Source: Chloroflexota bacterium
Lineage (GTDB): Bacteria > Chloroflexota > Anaerolineae > Aggregatilineales > Phototrophicaceae
DNA: 32,405 nucleotides
Assembly (NCBI GenBank): GCA_003696565.1
Contig: RFHA01000029.1
Coordinates: 1 to 32,405 of the forward strand
Reading direction: 5' to 3'
A program made the position numbers and the translations under genes. The first letter of the stretch is position 1; every line of letters begins with the position of its first letter. This document shows, in pieces, positions 29,657-32,405 of the stretch. Below the pieces are notes generated by a model. The model did no database searches. It worked only from the letters and a program-made list of their open reading frames with translations, and had not been told where the DNA came from.

Positions 29657-30403
29657 ATGCGGATCGATGTACTTACTCTGTTTCCCCAAATGTTCGAAAT
29701 TCCTATGAGTACCAGCATGATGTGGAAAGCACGCGACCGCGGTTTGTTGGATTTTCATACCCATGACATTCGAGATTATACAAAAGATAAACACCGCAAG
29801 GTGGACGACACACCTTACGGTGGCGGCGGGGGGATGGTTTTGCGGGTGGATGTTGTGGTAGATGCAGTAGAAAATGTTTTGCGAATGGGACAATCTCCTG
29901 CGCCTGTCATCCTCATGTCACCACAAGGGCGCGTGTTTAATCACCATGTCGCCGTGGAACTCGCTACGCATGAGCGGTTAATTCTAGTGTGTGGGCATTA
30001 TGAAGGGTTCGATGAGCGCATTCGTGAGTTAGTTATCACAGATGAGATCAGCATTGGCGATTATGTTCTGACCGGTGGTGAACTAGCCGCAATGGTAGTC
30101 ATTGATGCCGTTATGCGGCATATTCCCGGGTTATTAGGTGCAGAAGGCGGACAAGATCGTGATAGCCACGCCGATGGGCTTTTAGAAGGTCCTCATTACA
30201 CCCGTCCAACCGTTTACCGTGGTTTAACTGTGCCAGATATATTACAAACCGGTAATCATCAAGCCATTGCACAATGGCGGCGAGAGCAGTCATTAAGACG
30301 TACTTGGCAACGCCGTCCAGATTTATTGTTAAAAGCCAATTTAACAGAAGATGAGAAATACCTTTTAGCCCAATTTGCACGGGAAGACTTAAAAAATCCA
30401 TAA
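29657..30403 (+). CDS. trmD: tRNA (guanine-37-N1)-methyltransferase TrmD
   Basis: A 248-residue SPOUT enzyme that methylates G37 next to the anticodon with SAM and prevents +1 frameshifts. The family marks are complete: [14 protein letters not shown] at the N terminus, [20 protein letters not shown] with the SAM/tRNA loop, [22 protein letters not shown], then the trefoil-knot stretch [20 protein letters not shown] and [11 protein letters not shown]. The C-terminal domain ends with the helix that contacts tRNA. ATG 29657 is used as start because of the GAGG ahead. It stands by itself here: the rpsP-rimM-rplS genes that usually flank trmD are absent, and the divergent neighbour is the membrane MutS-like gene. 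Confidence 0.97.
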   Translation: MRIDVLTLFPQMFEIPMSTSMMWKARDRGLLDFHTHDIRDYTKDKHRKVDDTPYGGGGGMVLRVDVVVDAVENVLRMGQSPAPVILMSPQGRVFNHHVAVELATHERLILVCGHYEGFDERIRELVITDEISIGDYVLTGGELAAMVVIDAVMRHIPGLLGAEGGQDRDSHADGLLEGPHYTRPTVYRGLTVPDILQTGNHQAIAQWRREQSLRRTWQRRPDLLLKANLTEDEKYLLAQFAREDLKNP

Positions 30404-30430
30404 ATCAGGCACAACGCAATTCAGGAATCG

Positions 30431-30439
30431 TGCTATTAT
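30431..30439 (+). promoter_or_regulatory. Extended -10 promoter candidate for the Roadblock gene
   Basis: TGCTATTAT, a TGn extension with TATTAT, about 43 bases before the start at 30482. No -35 match. It lies in the 78-base gap after trmD. Confidence 0.35.
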
Positions 30440-30481
30440 TATGAGGAGATTCCGGTTATAGCAAATTGAAAGAGGGCTTTT

Positions 30482-30883
30482 ATGTCCCAACAATATCGCA
30501 GTGAAGCACTAGAAGACAAACTAAGAATGCTTTCAACCGTCGTTGATGGCGTAAAAGCAACCGTGATTGTGAACATCGACGGTTTGTTGGTCGCAGCTTA
30601 CCCGCCTGGGGATGAAGAAAATCCGCATGAGAATCCCACTAGTAGCCCACAGGTTGCTGCTATGTCTGCTACGCTCATTGGCTTAGCAGAACGCACATTA
30701 AAACGCCTGGCACAAGGCGAGCTTGAACGCTTATTGATGGAAGGTGAAGACGGCGTGATGGTGGTTTATCCCGCCGGACGTGCTTCGTTAGCGGTTCTGG
30801 TAGATAAACATGCGCGGATCGCAAAAGTCTTATTCGCCGCCAAAAAGGCAGCCAGTGAAATCACCGAAATTTTAGGGGCTTAA
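30482..30883 (+). CDS. Roadblock/LC7-domain protein (MglB-like)
   Basis: A 133-residue protein made of one Roadblock/LC7 domain: LEDKLRMLSTVVDGVKATVI, then VNIDGLLVAAYPP (the conserved D-G strand), AAMSATLIGLAERTLKRL helix, VMVVYPAGRASLAVLVDKHA strands and a final helix. In bacteria such proteins form dimers that regulate small Ras-like GTPases of the MglA group or serve as scaffolds; no GTPase gene is seen in this window. The ATG has GAGGG about 5 bases upstream. Its stop codon directly touches the stop of the convergent FHA gene, with no base between. Confidence 0.92.
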   Translation: MSQQYRSEALEDKLRMLSTVVDGVKATVIVNIDGLLVAAYPPGDEENPHENPTSSPQVAAMSATLIGLAERTLKRLAQGELERLLMEGEDGVMVVYPAGRASLAVLVDKHARIAKVLFAAKKAASEITEILGA

Positions 30884-31348
30884 TCAGTCCTGAATAAACA
30901 ACCGCATAATGATCTTACCCAGGCGGACTTCATCACCGTTAGCAAGTTGTACGGGTTGATGTGCCACCAAGCGACGACCATTAAGATATGATCCATTCCG
31001 GCTGCCTAAATCAATTAATTCTAGCCGCTGGTTATGCACCCGCAAAATAGCATGACGGCGGCTAATGCCCATTTGATAGGCACCATATGGTGTTAAATCT
31101 AAATCCGGTATCATGGTCATGGTGGGGTCACGACGACCAATTACAACATCATCCCCAATTGTCACGAGCATCGGTGTAGTGGCACCCTGGACTTCTAGCC
31201 GCAGCGTTACATCTCCTTGGATAAGTGGCACACTACCACGTTCCAATTCGGCATTGTTAACTTGTTCTTGATAGCGACGCATCGCTTCTTCTGCTTCATG
31301 CCGGACATCATGCGTCGTGTTTTCTTTTGGGTCTTGGTCACTCATCAT
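30884..31348 (-). CDS. FHA-domain protein
   Basis: A 154-residue cytoplasmic protein. Residues 1-45 are a charged helical tail (EAEEAMRRYQEQVNNAELER). Residues about 48-152 form an FHA domain with VVIGRRDP (68-75), ISRRHAIL (95-102) and DLGSRNGSYLNGRRL (113-127), so the phosphothreonine-binding Arg, Ser and Asn are all present. Such proteins are readers of Hanks-type Ser/Thr kinases; the Thr residues in its N-terminal tail (ENTTHD) could be a kinase target as in GarA/OdhI, which is a guess. Two ATGs, 31348 and 31345, follow each other; no strong ribosome site separates them. It converges end to end with the Roadblock gene. Confidence 0.93.
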   Translation of the reverse strand: MMSDQDPKENTTHDVRHEAEEAMRRYQEQVNNAELERGSVPLIQGDVTLRLEVQGATTPMLVTIGDDVVIGRRDPTMTMIPDLDLTPYGAYQMGISRRHAILRVHNQRLELIDLGSRNGSYLNGRRLVAHQPVQLANGDEVRLGKIIMRLFIQD

Positions 31349-31489
31349 TTATCTTGTTAATCCGTTTGACTTATTGAGAAAGCTATTGGCTCTTAATTGG
31401 TAAGGATATATAGCTAACCACTATACCCTAAACCTACTAACTAATAGCTTTGACAACTTTACATCGTATGTCGTAGTATCCTATAAACA

Positions 31490-32405
31490 TTAACTTAATT
31501 CAATGCCCAGGAAACGTTCAAATAAAGCCAGTCGCCACATCATACGCATTAATATCGCCCAGATAATAGCAACACAGCCAATAAACAAATATTCCAAGAA
31601 AGCTAATCGCTCTAGCTCAAAAAAAACACGCAGCGGCTCAATGGCAACAATCATAAAATAGATCACAAGCATGCACACCGCCATGATCGTCGGTCGCCAG
31701 TCCCCACTATACTCATCACCACCAGTCCATGCTTGTGTTGGGGGTTCAACAAACGGGATTAAAAGTAACCCCATAAAAATGACCCCAGTTGTTAAGGCAG
31801 TCCGTGAAATGCTTACACCAAGGGCTTCTTGGGCAGGAGTTAGCAATTCTGGAATATAGTAATAGTTCATCAAAAAAACAGCATAAATCAATAATGCCGC
31901 GCCGGATAATAGCAAAGCAGCGGGCAAAACAAAATGCACAATCGAATAGGTCAAGTTGTGGCGTGGCACACCTGGCTTTGCCCAAGCTGCTAAGGCAAAC
32001 GTTGGAAAACCAACCGCCAACAAGGTCAATAGCGAAGCGTGCTTAGGGATGAAAGGAAAAAGCTGTGCTTCTGCAATTACCGCCGCCCCGATAATGATCA
32101 TCGCTGCATAAAAAGCGCGTGTCAAAAATAATCGGATAATATCTTGCATCCCGTTGAGAATACGCTGTCCTTCCATAAAAGCAGCGGGCAAGGCACGAAA
32201 CGAATCATCCAACAAAACAATATCCGCCACACCACGAGTCGCCGCGCTACCACTTTGCATTGCAATCCCAATATGTGCTTTTTTCAACGACAACACATCG
32301 TTCACGCCATCCCCAATCATAGCGACATATTTCCCTTGTTGCTTAAATGTCTCTACAAGGCGTTCTTTCTGTTCCGGTGTAATACGCCCAAAAACAGTTA
32401 TTCGC
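31490..32405 (-). CDS. P-type cation-transporting ATPase, C-terminal part (5' end beyond the window)
   Basis: The frame is open to the end of the window, so the gene begins outside it. The visible 305 residues start in the HAD phosphorylation domain (GRITPEQKERLVETF), continue with the hinge MIGDGVNDVLSLKKAHIGIA and the GSAATRGVADIVLLDDSF loop, and end in six TM helices from FLTRAFYAAMIIIGAAVIA to the C terminus. GDGVND holds the Mg-binding aspartates. The transported ion cannot be settled from this half; the GVNDVLSLKKA type is like CtpE and related P2-like calcium or unknown-ion pumps of Gram-positive and Chloroflexi genomes (loose likeness). The upstream 141 bases before the FHA gene contain no gene. 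Confidence 0.92.
   Translation of the reverse strand, partial: RITVFGRITPEQKERLVETFKQQGKYVAMIGDGVNDVLSLKKAHIGIAMQSGSAATRGVADIVLLDDSFRALPAAFMEGQRILNGMQDIIRLFLTRAFYAAMIIIGAAVIAEAQLFPFIPKHASLLTLLAVGFPTFALAAWAKPGVPRHNLTYSIVHFVLPAALLLSGAALLIYAVFLMNYYYIPELLTPAQEALGVSISRTALTTGVIFMGLLLIPFVEPPTQAWTGGDEYSGDWRPTIMAVCMLVIYFMIVAIEPLRVFFELERLAFLEYLFIGCVAIIWAILMRMMWRLALFERFLGIELS

Noticed and set aside
1-32405. CRISPR array, insertion sequence or prophage
   Set aside because: No regularly spaced direct repeats, transposase, integrase or phage structural genes are seen; gene content and base use look uniform.

Overview
The window looks like a chromosomal segment of a mesophilic, moderately AT-rich bacterium, most likely a Chloroflexota (Anaerolineae-like) genome. 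The pointers are a bacterial Elp3 with the GNAT domain, several FHA and Roadblock proteins, secreted proteins with a single N-terminal anchor followed by coiled-coil or Ig-like modules, an LCP protein, and tRNAs without encoded CCA. This is inference from gene content; no rRNA or marker gene settles it. I see no phage, transposon or CRISPR array.

Layout. 1-3941: the end of a methyltransferase, an LCP cell-wall ligase (minus), tRNA-Leu(CAA), then a plus-strand cluster of ECF sigma factor, membrane anti-sigma candidate, Nudix hydrolase and a small unknown protein. 3938-7149: a double thioredoxin (minus), a tandem pair of 2TM SLATT/DUF4231-like proteins (plus), inorganic pyrophosphatase, a small basic protein and tRNA-Ala(GGC) (all minus). 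7274-12777: a membrane-anchored coiled-coil/LamG-like protein, Elp3, and a large sensor protein whose histidine-kinase phospho-acceptor is replaced. 13023-15799: a TPR-like six-TM protein and a tight GNAT-SDR-RmlC-like operon. 15808-21026: a minus-strand operon of CNNM/CBS transporter, cytidine deaminase, RecO and a 896-residue unknown protein, preceded by a 559-bp non-coding stretch with a well-formed multi-hairpin structure. 21586-25525: an overlapping three-gene operon of an FHA-TM-duplicated Ig/SH3-like protein and two small paralogous membrane proteins. 25473-29579: a compact minus-strand operon of a membrane-embedded MutS-family ATPase, a stand-alone PLAT-domain protein, an Ig-like lipoprotein, an unknown protein and a propeller-like lipoprotein. 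29657-32405: TrmD, a Roadblock/LC7 protein, an FHA protein and the C-terminal half of a P-type ATPase.

Most housekeeping genes (ppa, elp3, recO, cdd, trmD, tRNAs) are ordinary. The parts that may hold undescribed biology are the SLATT-like pair, the FHA/Ig/SH3 operon, the membrane MutS-PLAT-lipoprotein operon, the kinase-dead sensor, and the structured leader in front of the CNNM/CBS gene. Their functions are not shown by the sequence; I give what can be seen and what would test each idea.
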